Shown: positions 27,709 to 37,475, numbered from the stretch's first letter. The stretch: DNA of 64,000 nt from Klebsiella pneumoniae (GCA_945878555.1 CAMDWI010000006.1:1-64000); one strand, 5' to 3'. The notes: a model not told the origin generated them from the sequence alone. A program made the numbers and translations.

Positions 27709-28866
27709 ATGAAAATACTAATTGTCGGATGTGGAATGTATGTAACTGGCCGGGGGGAAACTGGCGTCGGAACAGTTTTGGCTTCGGTACTACAGGTAGC
27801 CAGCATTAAGGATAACTATTCAGTTACAATATGTGCATTAAAAGAATCAAATTCAGAGGTTGTTGATTCATCAGCAAAAAGGATAAACAGATTATTAGGT
27901 ACAAATGTCTCAGTCGATTATGTTAAATATGACGGCACGAATACTGGGCTTAGAGATTTGGCTAATGACCGAAAGTTTGATATAGCAATTATCGCTACGC
28001 CTGACACAGTTCACTATTCACAATTGAAGGTACTTATTTCATTGGGAATTCATTGTCTTTGTGTAAAACCTCTTGTGTTAACAAGTAATGATCACCAGTC
28101 TCTTATAGATTTACTGCACGACAATAATACCTATGGTGCTGTCGAGTTTCATAAACGATGGGATGAATCAAATCTATACATAAAAAAAATATTACGAGAT
28201 GGCGCATTTGGCAAATTGCACAATATTACATTTGATTACAGCCAACGAATACAAATACCCACGGATGTATTTAGTGAGTGGGTTACTAATACAAATATTT
28301 TTCAATACCTTGGAGTGCACTATGTTGATTTGGTTGCATGGCTTACTGATGCAAAACCAAAAAGATTATTTTGCCATGGTACTTATGGGGAATTGCGTGC
28401 CAGGGGAGTGAATACATGGGATTCAGTTCATGTCTGGATAATCTGGTCAAAGGATAATGGTGATGAATTTCTCACACAATATAATCTCTCATGGGTGGAT
28501 TCGAATTTGTCACCTGCATTGTCCGATCAATCTTACAAGATACTAGGATCAAAAGGCCGGGTAGAGGTTGATCAAAGAGATCGTGGCATCAGCCTTACAC
28601 TTCACGATAACCCGATGCAATATGTAAATCCATGGTTTTCTGAATTGCTGGATGGTCCAGATGATAATTTAAATATACAAGGATACGGGTACAAGAGTAT
28701 TTCACAATTTATATTTGATTGTGAATCTATTCTCGCGGGTCTTGCATCACCCCTAAACTTTACTAACAAACGGCCAACATTTGAGAACTGTTTAGTATCA
28801 ACGAGGGTAATTGAGATTGTAAACAGATGCTTGCACCAGAATGTAAAGGAAGTAATCAACCTATAG
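27709..28866 (+). CDS. Gfo/Idh/MocA-family sugar oxidoreductase
   Basis: 385 residues. The N-terminal Rossmann fold opens with ILIVGCGMYVTGRGETGVG, where the usual GxGxxG is stretched by extra residues. AIIATPDTVHYSQLKVLISLGIHCLCVKP follows, with the conserved lysine of the EKP motif kept as VKP. The C-terminal dehydrogenase domain begins near residue 140 (AVEFHKRWDES). Members oxidise or reduce sugar hydroxyls with NAD(P). Here it probably oxidises or epimerises a sugar or sugar acid used by the neighbouring cytidylyltransferase and dehydratase. Confidence 0.83.
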   Translation: MKILIVGCGMYVTGRGETGVGTVLASVLQVASIKDNYSVTICALKESNSEVVDSSAKRINRLLGTNVSVDYVKYDGTNTGLRDLANDRKFDIAIIATPDTVHYSQLKVLISLGIHCLCVKPLVLTSNDHQSLIDLLHDNNTYGAVEFHKRWDESNLYIKKILRDGAFGKLHNITFDYSQRIQIPTDVFSEWVTNTNIFQYLGVHYVDLVAWLTDAKPKRLFCHGTYGELRARGVNTWDSVHVWIIWSKDNGDEFLTQYNLSWVDSNLSPALSDQSYKILGSKGRVEVDQRDRGISLTLHDNPMQYVNPWFSELLDGPDDNLNIQGYGYKSISQFIFDCESILAGLASPLNFTNKRPTFENCLVSTRVIEIVNRCLHQNVKEVINL

Positions 28867-29069
28867 TTGTCGAATAATGGTGAATAATTATATCGATTAA
28901 TATTTTTGTGGAACAGCGAATTAATAATTACTTGTTACAGTGGGTATATAATTAGTTTACAAGTCCTGTTTTGCATATCTGAACATAGGTTCAAAGTCGA
29001 TAACTTTTCATGTCAGAATAATAAAGCATATTTTATATTTAATTCAGCACATATTGTGAGCTCTAACAC

Positions 29070-30194
29070 GTGACAGTATTTATAGATGTAGTTAATTTTA
29101 ATTCAGACGCTTCTTGTATAGATTCAAGAAGATGGTTTGAAGCAATGAGTGGTGGTTACAATTCAGAATTTGCAAGATGGCTTAAATTATACGTATCACA
29201 TAGAAAACCAGTTTGCCTCGGTCTTACTGGTGGAACTATAGCAGATTTATCTGTTTTCAACATTGAGTCCATTAATATTATCAAAGAGAACCAGGATATA
29301 TTCCAGATAATAGCCAGACCATTCGCACATGATTTATCTTTTTTTCGGACCGATTGGGGTTTTAACATGAACCTTATGCTGGGCATAAAGATAGCTAAAA
29401 CCCTGTTCGGAAGAGTCTCAAAATATTATCTCCCGCCTGAGTTTATGCAGACAAATAGGCAGACCAAGCTGCTTTCAGACAATGGTGTGCTCGCAACATT
29501 CATATTACGTAGCAGATTTGGGGATAAAGGCTCATCAATCCCGAATAATATATTTACCCTTAATGGAATTCCTGATGGACGTCTGGCGTGCATACCTTGC
29601 ACTGAGGATTTGACAACTAGTTATTTAAAAGCAATCCAACTCCTGGACAACCGACAATGGGATAGTTCCATGGAGCAGCTTGGTGATGCTGTTTTGTGGC
29701 GCGATGGTGAAAGCTTTCTTTTAATTCCGGATGGCATTGAGAGAGAGAAATATTGGTTATCGACATGTAACCATGACCGGACTCACATTAAACCTGATTT
29801 GTTTTATATGAATTCAATTGAGTCATTACATGGATACCCAGTGCACCCTTTTTCTGCCTGGTCTAATGAATTAAGTATGCTGTGGTTCATAGAAAGAGTA
29901 TCAAACATGGAGAGGAATATTAGTGGTACTACAGACGCAAAGAAAATAAGCGCTTGGCTAAATTGCATAGGTACTGATATTCTGGCTGCAGTAGAAAAGA
30001 AGGCACCGGCGGTTATGCTCAAAGCTTTAGGAACCAATAGTTTATCAACTTTTAATATTTACAGGTCTAACAGAGGGTTTGAAGGTGAGGCACATTTGAT
30101 CAGTGCTGAAACCGGCGAAGGGATTACAGGCACTGAATGTTGGCAAGTCAGGGCAAATAATCGTGAAAGAATTATCACAGAATTAATTCATTAA
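29070..30194 (+). CDS. Unassigned protein, weakly glycoside hydrolase family 57-like
   Basis: 374 residues that I cannot assign with confidence. The run RPFAHDLSFFRTDWGF, followed after about 35 residues by YYLPPEFMQTNRQTKLLSDNGV, recalls the (beta/alpha)-barrel and 'P.FRNTE' region of family 57 hydrolases and related deacetylase-like proteins, but the key catalytic residues are not evident. No signal peptide is seen, so it is probably cytoplasmic. The proposed start is a GTG at 29070, with no strong ribosome-binding site. It lies between the oxidoreductase and dehydratase genes, 16 bases before the latter. A role in shaping a sugar precursor is likely from context only. Confidence 0.5.
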   Translation: MTVFIDVVNFNSDASCIDSRRWFEAMSGGYNSEFARWLKLYVSHRKPVCLGLTGGTIADLSVFNIESINIIKENQDIFQIIARPFAHDLSFFRTDWGFNMNLMLGIKIAKTLFGRVSKYYLPPEFMQTNRQTKLLSDNGVLATFILRSRFGDKGSSIPNNIFTLNGIPDGRLACIPCTEDLTTSYLKAIQLLDNRQWDSSMEQLGDAVLWRDGESFLLIPDGIEREKYWLSTCNHDRTHIKPDLFYMNSIESLHGYPVHPFSAWSNELSMLWFIERVSNMERNISGTTDAKKISAWLNCIGTDILAAVEKKAPAVMLKALGTNSLSTFNIYRSNRGFEGEAHLISAETGEGITGTECWQVRANNRERIITELIH

Positions 30195-30210
30195 TATTCG
30201 ATTTCGCGAT

Positions 30211-31743
30211 ATGAACAGTAACAGACAACAAATAATACAACTCAATCTATCAGACGATGTTGGGGTAGCTATACACAAAATCCAATCTGGAACACATCTG
30301 AAAGAATTCAACCTTGCATGTATTGACGAGATACCCGCCGGCCATAAGCTGGCTTTACGTCCAATATTTTCTGGAGCAGCCATTAGGAAATATGGGCAAA
30401 TTATTGGTTACGCCACGAATTCTATTCTTCCGGGTCAACACGTTCATACGCATAATCTGGCCTTTGAAAAAAATCTAATTGATTATGCATATTCTGAAGA
30501 AATACTGCCGACTGTCCAAAAAACTGGCAAATCATTCATGGGGTTCAAAAGAAAAAATGGAAAAGTAGGCACAAGAAATTATATAGGAATTCTTTCAACC
30601 GTAAACTGTTCTGCAACAGTTGCTCGGGCAATAGCAGAATATTTTGACAAGGGACGAAATAGTAATGAGATTAACTCTTATCAAAATGTAGATGGTGTTG
30701 TTTCCCTTACCCATGGGACAGGTTGTGGTATGGATTCTCAAGGATATGGATTCAAAATATTACAAAGGACGCTGGCTGGTTATGCCAAACATCCGAATTT
30801 TGGAGCGATAATAGTTGTAGGTCTTGGTTGCGAGACTAATCAACTCAAGAATTGGATTGAAAATTCAAATATTTCAGATGTTCAAAATATATCCGTCTTT
30901 AATATTCAGGATGCGGGTGGTACTCGTCAGTCAATTGATAAGGGAATAACGCATATCAAGGAATTACTTCCTGGAGTTAATCTCTCTACTCGAGAGCCCT
31001 GTTCTGTTTCTAATATCGTTTTAGGGCTTCAATGTGGTGGATCGGATGGTTTCAGCGGAATAACGGCCAATCCAGCACTGGGAGCTGCTGTTGACTTGCT
31101 TGTTTCTTATGGAGGTACGGCAATTTTATCTGAAACCCCTGAAATATACGGGGCAGAACACTTGCTCACCAGACGGGCAATCAATCGAACCATTGGTGAG
31201 AAGTTGCTTGATAGAATTCGATGGTGGGAAGAATATACGAAGTTAAATAACGGAAATATGAATAATAACCCTTCTCCGGGTAATAAAGAGGGGGGTATAA
31301 CTACAATTCTCGAAAAATCACTCGGTGCAGTTTCAAAGTCAGGAACTACTCCATTGATTGATGTTTATGAGTATGCTGAACCTATTTCCTCAAAAGGCTT
31401 TGTTTTTATGGACACGCCAGGTTATGACCCGGTTAGTGCGACCGGGCAGGTTGCAGGCGGGGCAAATCTGATATGCTTTACTACTGGTCGTGGCTCTGCA
31501 TATGGATGCTTACCATCACCATCCTTGAAATTGGCTACTAATACAGATCTTTGGGTTAGACAAGAAGAAGATATAGATATTAATTGTGGAAAAATTATTG
31601 ATGGGGACTCTACAATTGCAGAAATGGGAGAGTCTATTTTTAATGAAATAATACTTACAGCATCAGGTAAAATAACCAAGAGTGAAAATCTAGGTTATGG
31701 ACAAAATGAATTTGTCCCATGGCAGTTAGGTGCTGTAATGTAG
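30211..31743 (+). CDS. UxaA-family altronate/galactarate-type dehydratase
   Basis: 510 residues, close to the length of full E. coli UxaA. The N-terminal SAF-like domain (about 1-95) ends in GQHVHTHNLAF. The catalytic part starts with GFKRKNGKVGTRNYIGI and keeps the metal and substrate cysteines: Cys133 (NCSATV), Cys172 (GTGCGMD), Cys207 (GLGCETN) and Cys275 (LQCGGSDGFSG). These iron-dependent enzymes remove water from an aldonic acid to give a 2-keto-3-deoxy acid. In a catabolic setting this feeds the Entner-Doudoroff pathway; here it sits in a capsule locus beside a CMP-sugar synthetase. Confidence 0.87.
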   Translation: MNSNRQQIIQLNLSDDVGVAIHKIQSGTHLKEFNLACIDEIPAGHKLALRPIFSGAAIRKYGQIIGYATNSILPGQHVHTHNLAFEKNLIDYAYSEEILPTVQKTGKSFMGFKRKNGKVGTRNYIGILSTVNCSATVARAIAEYFDKGRNSNEINSYQNVDGVVSLTHGTGCGMDSQGYGFKILQRTLAGYAKHPNFGAIIVVGLGCETNQLKNWIENSNISDVQNISVFNIQDAGGTRQSIDKGITHIKELLPGVNLSTREPCSVSNIVLGLQCGGSDGFSGITANPALGAAVDLLVSYGGTAILSETPEIYGAEHLLTRRAINRTIGEKLLDRIRWWEEYTKLNNGNMNNNPSPGNKEGGITTILEKSLGAVSKSGTTPLIDVYEYAEPISSKGFVFMDTPGYDPVSATGQVAGGANLICFTTGRGSAYGCLPSPSLKLATNTDLWVRQEEDIDINCGKIIDGDSTIAEMGESIFNEIILTASGKITKSENLGYGQNEFVPWQLGAVM

Positions 31744-31967
31744 CATGTGTATTGGCATGCCTATCCATTAACCTGTGAGGCGTAATCGCAGCGTGGTACG
31801 TACTTCCAACTTTACAAACAACGTCGTCATTCAGTGAAAAAAACCCGTGTACTATTCAATGCAGTTTAGGGGGATATGTGAATTATCCTTGTGTGTGAAT
31901 ATCTACAGGGTAGTAAACAAATTTCAATCACTTGTCTACGACCCCATTTTTACACTGATAATAGTCA

Positions 31968-32762
31968 TTAACGTTTTCTCAACACCGCGATGTCTTGACC
32001 TATTTGTCTGAGATTCGCCATCAGATCAGAATAGCCATTTTCAGGCAACCTGCTCTTAATTGCATCCCTTATATCGCCGCCCTTAACAATTTCCAAAATG
32101 TCGAAATATTTGGTCCAATTATTGCGCAGGTAATCCCAAGTATGATGTGATGCCTCATAATATTCAGGATGGGCTCCGGCCCCATGTACCTTTTTAAAAT
32201 AGAAGCCTTCTCTCTCCAGCATGTCAATCTCTGTCTCTGTTAAGCGAACCTCTTTGCCGTGAATGCCATGAAAGCTTATTATATAAATGCAGCCTTTTTG
32301 CCCAATTCTATGAAGTTCTTCTAAAAAAGAATTCTCCACTGGTTGACTTAAATGCGAGAACACTGAGAATGAATAAATGCAATCGAAATAATTGGATGGG
32401 TATAACAGTGGTGGCATGAGGCCGCTAATCTGGGCATTAACCCAACCGAAGTATTTTTGAACATTATCAACGCATTTTTCGGAAACGTCGCAAGCAAATA
32501 CACTTGCAGCTTCATTGAATGGCATGCTGTTCAGCAAGCGCCCGGCTCCACATCCGAAATCCAAAATTCGACGATAATCAGAAAAATCGTACCCTGAAAT
32601 TAGGTTATTTAGAACCAGGAAGTGCGCTGCATGATTCCAGCCACTTTCCATGTACTGTTTTGGATTCCGGTGCCCGCATGTATGGAATATCAAATCAGGG
32701 CTAGGCAGGATATAGTTTTTTTCAAACTCGCTAAATTTTGCAAATGAGTCAATGCTTCCCAT
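31968..32762 (-). CDS. Class I SAM-dependent methyltransferase
   Basis: 264 residues. Motif I is ILDFGCGAGRLL near residue 66, followed by an acidic residue at the end of strand two (FACDVS) and FDCIYSFSVFSHL, a motif IV/post-I arrangement common in ubiE-like methyltransferases. It is transcribed against the preceding gene block and stands alone, about 160 bases past the kpsD stop. It may methylate a sugar of the capsule. The acceptor is unknown. Composition resembles the A/T-rich block more than the kps genes. Confidence 0.8.
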   Translation of the reverse strand: MGSIDSFAKFSEFEKNYILPSPDLIFHTCGHRNPKQYMESGWNHAAHFLVLNNLISGYDFSDYRRILDFGCGAGRLLNSMPFNEAASVFACDVSEKCVDNVQKYFGWVNAQISGLMPPLLYPSNYFDCIYSFSVFSHLSQPVENSFLEELHRIGQKGCIYIISFHGIHGKEVRLTETEIDMLEREGFYFKKVHGAGAHPEYYEASHHTWDYLRNNWTKYFDILEIVKGGDIRDAIKSRLPENGYSDLMANLRQIGQDIAVLRKR

Positions 32763-32924
32763 AATATAAGTACCCTATTAATATTATAATCACAATATCT
32801 TACCGTTACTGCAGTCGGCCCGAAGTTATAATACTTGGAGTCCGGGCAACTGGAAGAGTCTAGCGTCAGCTAACATTTTATTGCATGAGATTACTCGTGA
32901 CTTCAAGTATACAGAATGCGGATT

Positions 32925-34592
32925 TCAGAACCTCACAAAAATCGCAGCAGATGATGCAATCTTGAAGATCGTATCTGTCATCATACGAATTATATCAACA
33001 CTTTTACTGGGCACAGCAGGCAAAGAAACGATTTCATCACCCGGTTGTATCTGTACGCCCTTGAATGTGCCGAATACCGGGATGACCTCTCCATTTCGCC
33101 GCATGAGCATATGTTTACCTTTATCGGCGTGGGTAGTATAGCCACCGACCCGGTCTATATAGTCTTTGAGGGTATAGTCAGGCTCGTAGATCAGGGCCTG
33201 TGGCACCATGACTTCTCCGCTCACCTGAACCACATTGGTCTTCTGGGGGATGACGAGTATATCTTCTGGCTGGAGCAGGGGATTGGCTATCTGCCCGTCC
33301 TTGGAGACCACCAGTATACCTTGTGGCTCCACCTGTTTCGCCCTTTGCACGAAGTCAGATATTAACTCCGCCTCGGCAAGCTGGATTTGTGCGCCTTCCG
33401 GGGTCACGGCTGTCCTGCCCAAAACGGCCGTCTCCAGACGGGTAAGACTATCCTGGATAGCCTGTTTCTGACGTATCTTGATGCTCTCGCGCCGCAAGGA
33501 CAGGGCGTTTACATCGCCCAGGTTTTCATCTACCTTGATCTGGCTGAGTATATCCAGCAAATGTGTGTTACGCGGTACAGCAAAGCGTGATTGCCCCTGA
33601 TGTGCGCCTTCAACCCGGATCAGAATGGTGTCATGTACCTGATCAACCTCAAACAGGACCTGGTCGCCATCCAGCAGGGTCATGTTTTCCATTTCCGCCA
33701 GAGTTATATATCTTGAGAACGGGATGTTTTCACGTGTTCCCAGGATAGTGGCGTAGGTGGCGTTGGCCAGTGGTCGCGCAAACAGGATGAGGTCCTTGCC
33801 GGTGATACCGTTCTCGGCAATTTCGAAACTGAAACTGTTGCGGGCAGCACCTTCAGCGCTCACACTGGCACCACGTTTAGCAACCACTATCGTGTCGCCA
33901 TCGGTCAACTGGGGGCGTGGCAGTACTCCGTTTAGCAGGAAGTCATACAGGTCTGCCGTGAAAATGGTTTCGTTATTTCTGAGTATACGCACATCACGGT
34001 AACTGCCCCTATCCAGGTCTATACCACCGGCGCGCTCAAGAAAGTAGAGTACAGAATCAGAAGAAGTGCCTGCATAGCTACCCGGGCGATTTACAAATCC
34101 GGTAACGAAGACGACGACAGGTGTAGTCCCCTGTAAGTTGGTATAGACATTGACATTCTGGGTAAAGACATTGCGCAGTGCAGCAGTGATATGAGCATTC
34201 AGCGCTGCATTTCGGACCCCTGCCACCTGGATTGGGCCGACCTCCGGTATAAAAATATTACCTTGAGAATCTACGATAACGACCTGATTCAGGGCGGTAG
34301 CACCCCAAATCTGCAGGGCAATCCGGTCACCTGGTTGCACAACATATTCCGCATTCAGGCCATCTTCGCGTTCAGAAACAAAAAAACTGCCCTTGAACAG
34401 GTTGGCACCGAACGGCTCCACTGCAAGGGTTGAGGTGCCAGCAGTGCTCAGCGGAAGCGGAGCGGACTGTGTATCCATGGCTGGATTAACCGGTAGTACC
34501 TGTTGCGCACTAGCCGTTGATGACATCAGCATCAGTATGCCGGTGAGGATGAGCAATTGCCGCATGGCCTGTTTAATCATAACTGGGGTCAT
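32925..34592 (-). CDS. kpsD: Capsule polysaccharide export outer-membrane/periplasmic protein
   Basis: 555 residues, the size of KpsD. A signal peptide (hydrophobic LLILTGILMLMSS, cleavage after TASA) precedes the polysaccharide export domain (YVVQPGDRIALQIWG) and several SLBB-type beta-grasp repeats, such as VFVTGFVNRPGSY and VSGEVMVPQALIY. KpsD bridges the periplasm to pass a completed capsule polymer to the outer membrane. It is the last gene of kpsM-kpsT-kpsE-kpsD. The start is one of several clustered methionines; the first (34592) is used here. No kpsC or kpsS is in the window. Confidence 0.9.
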   Translation of the reverse strand: MTPVMIKQAMRQLLILTGILMLMSSTASAQQVLPVNPAMDTQSAPLPLSTAGTSTLAVEPFGANLFKGSFFVSEREDGLNAEYVVQPGDRIALQIWGATALNQVVIVDSQGNIFIPEVGPIQVAGVRNAALNAHITAALRNVFTQNVNVYTNLQGTTPVVVFVTGFVNRPGSYAGTSSDSVLYFLERAGGIDLDRGSYRDVRILRNNETIFTADLYDFLLNGVLPRPQLTDGDTIVVAKRGASVSAEGAARNSFSFEIAENGITGKDLILFARPLANATYATILGTRENIPFSRYITLAEMENMTLLDGDQVLFEVDQVHDTILIRVEGAHQGQSRFAVPRNTHLLDILSQIKVDENLGDVNALSLRRESIKIRQKQAIQDSLTRLETAVLGRTAVTPEGAQIQLAEAELISDFVQRAKQVEPQGILVVSKDGQIANPLLQPEDILVIPQKTNVVQVSGEVMVPQALIYEPDYTLKDYIDRVGGYTTHADKGKHMLMRRNGEVIPVFGTFKGVQIQPGDEIVSLPAVPSKSVDIIRMMTDTIFKIASSAAIFVRF

Positions 34593-34705
34593 TTTGTAGT
34601 TTTAATATGCCTGTTGTGCAGATAGGGTACAGCTGAAACAGATTGTACATTACTTACCCTGAATTCTGAAAATACCGTGTGTTTCAGGGGGATCAACATC
34701 AGCAT

Positions 34706-35863
34706 TTATATCCGCATATGGTCCTTGATAGCCGCCCATACCAGACCACCAATTGCATAGAGGATGCACAGCCCAAGAAATACAGTCATTATCGATTTGA
34801 TTCTTTTGGGTTCAAGTGCCTCGTCTGGAACTTGTGGTGGAACGAAAGGTAGGAGATAACGTTGTTTTTTCTGGGCCTCTATACGTGCTATCTCTAGCGA
34901 GGCCAGCGTGGAGGCATATTGTTTCGTTGCCAGCTCCTGTTCCAGCATCAGGGGCTGGTAACTGTCTATCAAAGTTGTGTAGTTCACTCCGGATTGTTCA
35001 GTGTTGCTGAGTCGTTTGCGCTCATCAATAACCTGCTTTTCCAGCGCCTCGACCTTGCCCCTCAGTACCTGAACCTGTGGGCTGTTACGCTGCATGTATC
35101 CCTGTGCTTCTATCATCTGCGTCCGGGCAATGGCCAGCTGTGATTCGAGTTCCGTAATAATACCCAGCACGGCCTTGGTTTCTTCGCCCGGGTTGATTGA
35201 GTTTGTATCACTGCGGAATTTTGTCATTGCCGCACTGGCTGCCCGTACTCGGGTCTCTGCAGCTTCAACTTCGGCACGGGCGAATTGCAGTGAGTCCTTG
35301 ACTATCCGGCTTGAAATAGAATTAACCAGCTCCTCACTTAGCCTGATGATGTTCTGGGCAATCTGATGGGCTATGTCAGGGTCAAATGCACGCACCCGGA
35401 GTGTGCTGATATTGGTAGTGGTGTCTATCCCAAGTTCGATCTTGGATCGGTAATAAGTTAAAAATTCTTCCTGTGAATCATCCGCATCAAAACGGGATAG
35501 AAAATCTATTTTATCTGATGAAAACTGCTCTCGAATTGACATTGCCTGGTCAAGCCCGGCGATCATCTCCCGCGAATGGATATAGTCACGGACGATACTG
35601 GTATCTTCGTTCGGTGATTCGATGCCACTACTACTGCCCAGCATCGATCCGAATAGCCCACTTATCTGGGTGTCTGCATTCTGACGCAGGGCATATTTTG
35701 CCTCGGCGATATACACATCAGATGCAATAAATCCGAAATATACGGCGCAGAGCAAGGTTGGAACCATAACGATCAATACAAACAGCTGGAGTGCGACAGG
35801 TAACTGCCTGAATCGCTGCATAGGTTGTTGCCGGTGGCGCATACCGGGCAGTGGATTATTCAT
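34706..35863 (-). CDS. kpsE: Capsule export inner-membrane protein
   Basis: 385 residues with the polysaccharide co-polymerase layout: a transmembrane segment near residues 28-48 (LFVLIVMVPTLLCAVYFGFI), a long periplasmic part with coiled coil, and a second membrane segment near the C-terminus (MTVFLGLCILYAIGGLVW). It matches KpsE/CtrB, which link the ABC exporter to KpsD. The start overlaps the 3' end of kpsT by 8 bases, so it is translated from the same message. Confidence 0.92.
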   Translation of the reverse strand: MNNPLPGMRHRQQPMQRFRQLPVALQLFVLIVMVPTLLCAVYFGFIASDVYIAEAKYALRQNADTQISGLFGSMLGSSSGIESPNEDTSIVRDYIHSREMIAGLDQAMSIREQFSSDKIDFLSRFDADDSQEEFLTYYRSKIELGIDTTTNISTLRVRAFDPDIAHQIAQNIIRLSEELVNSISSRIVKDSLQFARAEVEAAETRVRAASAAMTKFRSDTNSINPGEETKAVLGIITELESQLAIARTQMIEAQGYMQRNSPQVQVLRGKVEALEKQVIDERKRLSNTEQSGVNYTTLIDSYQPLMLEQELATKQYASTLASLEIARIEAQKKQRYLLPFVPPQVPDEALEPKRIKSIMTVFLGLCILYAIGGLVWAAIKDHMRI

Positions 35864-36539
35864 TGGCCGCCTTTTCCTCGTTGAATGTCCTGATTTTATC
35901 GTTGTAGGCGTTCATGCCTTCCTGCACTGTATCATATAAAATTATTTTGCCATCAAACAGCACCGCGGCCATGTCGCAAAATTCCATGATTGTCCCGGGT
36001 TGATGTGAAACCATAATCAGGTTCGATCGTTGTTTCCGTTTGATAAACTCCTGCTGGTATTTTGCCCGGAAGCGCTGATCACCCACTGCGGTAATCTCAT
36101 CAACGAGATAACACTCAAACTCCATGGCCATACTGAGTGCAAAGCCAAGTCGGGATCGCATACCTGAGGAATAGGTTTTTACCTGCATATCAAAATATTC
36201 GCCAAGTTCGGAAAACTCCTGCACATACTTTTCCGTTTGACGGATATCCGCCCCGTAGATACGGGCGGTGAAACGTGTTCCTTCCCGACCAGTCATCTCC
36301 GGCAGAATGCCGCCATTAAACCCAATTGGCCATGACACGCGCACATCACGGTAAATCTCACCCTTGTCCGGTGGCTCGACATTTCCAATCAGTCTGAGCA
36401 AGGTTGATTTACCAGCGCCATTTAAACCCAGTATCCCGATATTACGGTTGCTCGGTAGACAGATGGAGATGTCATCCAGCACCTGGTTCCATCCATGGGA
36501 GATCCTGTAGGCCTTGGAGACGTGACGTATATCTATCAT
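35856..36539 (-). CDS. kpsT: Capsule ABC exporter ATP-binding protein
   Basis: 227 residues, the size of KpsT. Walker A is GLNGAGKST near residues 38-46, the signature is YSSGMRS (a degenerate form typical of polysaccharide exporters), and Walker B with its glutamate is CYLVDEI. It energises export of the capsule through KpsM. It overlaps kpsM by four bases. The C-terminus carries no extra carbohydrate-binding domain, so the substrate is probably recognised by its lipid or common linker rather than by the repeat unit, as in group 2 capsules. Confidence 0.93.
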   Translation of the reverse strand: MIDIRHVSKAYRISHGWNQVLDDISICLPSNRNIGILGLNGAGKSTLLRLIGNVEPPDKGEIYRDVRVSWPIGFNGGILPEMTGREGTRFTARIYGADIRQTEKYVQEFSELGEYFDMQVKTYSSGMRSRLGFALSMAMEFECYLVDEITAVGDQRFRAKYQQEFIKRKQRSNLIMVSHQPGTIMEFCDMAAVLFDGKIILYDTVQEGMNAYNDKIRTFNEEKAANE

Positions 36540-37336
36540 ATCTGGAAGGCGTAACGCCGGAGTGCCCGTTGCATCAGCAAGCCGATGAAGACCGTGCCCA
36601 GGATGACACTGATTAGATACGGGTAGCTTACATGGGTGCTCTCATAACCTGGAAAATAGGCGGCCCGCAGCAGCTCAATCAGTTGTAACATGGGATTGAG
36701 CAGGGCATAGGGCCGCACAGATTCCGGAAGCATATCGATGGTAAAAAAAACGCCGGACAGGAAGAACATTGGGCGTAAATAGACAGCCTGTACCAGAAAT
36801 TGCAGGGAGGGAAACAGCGGTATCAATGCACCCAGCGCAGTTCCGATGCCATAGGCATAAACAACAATCATTAAGATGGCTGTTAGCATACCCAGAGGAT
36901 CCTTGATAATTACCACCTCGATTTCTGTAAATGCGAGCAGCAGCAGCAAGATGCTGAAGACAATCATGAAAGTACATAACTCCAGTAATGCCCTGGCAGC
37001 GCCCAGGTCAAATATCTGGACCTGGGGAAAGTACAATAGCTGCAAATTAGGGCGCACGGCGAGCATGGTCTGGGTAAGCACATCCCGGAATAACATGAAT
37101 GTAATAAATCCAGTCATAAGAAACTGGATTAACGGCAGACCCATCGTCGATCCCATACGCGTATAGGTAAAAATCAGTCCCAGTACGCCAACAATCAGTA
37201 CCGGTTCCATAAATGCCCAAAGATAACCCAGTTGTAATCTTCCGTAACGGGTCTTGGTTTCCCGTAGCATCAGGGCATGGATGACCCTGGCCATGGTGAA
37301 GACGGCGGTTTTATATGAACTTTGCAATGACTCCAT
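36536..37336 (-). CDS. kpsM: Capsule ABC exporter permease
   Basis: 266 residues, with about six transmembrane segments and the ABC-2 type fold. The N-terminus has the RVIHALMLRETKTRYGRLQLGYLW segment before the first helix, characteristic of KpsM/CtrC/BexB. It carries the lipid-linked capsule across the inner membrane with KpsT. First gene of the kpsMTED operon; its promoter should be within 37337-37475, where I do not see a convincing consensus. Confidence 0.92.
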   Translation of the reverse strand: MESLQSSYKTAVFTMARVIHALMLRETKTRYGRLQLGYLWAFMEPVLIVGVLGLIFTYTRMGSTMGLPLIQFLMTGFITFMLFRDVLTQTMLAVRPNLQLLYFPQVQIFDLGAARALLELCTFMIVFSILLLLLAFTEIEVVIIKDPLGMLTAILMIVVYAYGIGTALGALIPLFPSLQFLVQAVYLRPMFFLSGVFFTIDMLPESVRPYALLNPMLQLIELLRAAYFPGYESTHVSYPYLISVILGTVFIGLLMQRALRRYAFQI

Positions 37337-37475
37337 TTGGTTCCCTGTGATTACTGGCTAGCGTGGGCAGAGGAGGGTTAAGTCTAATTTACCGCAGGGT
37401 AAAATTAAAGGTTAAAGACCATACGCAAGAAATGAGTGGGGAGTCGGGGTATGGCAGGGTGATACAGAAAGGTGT

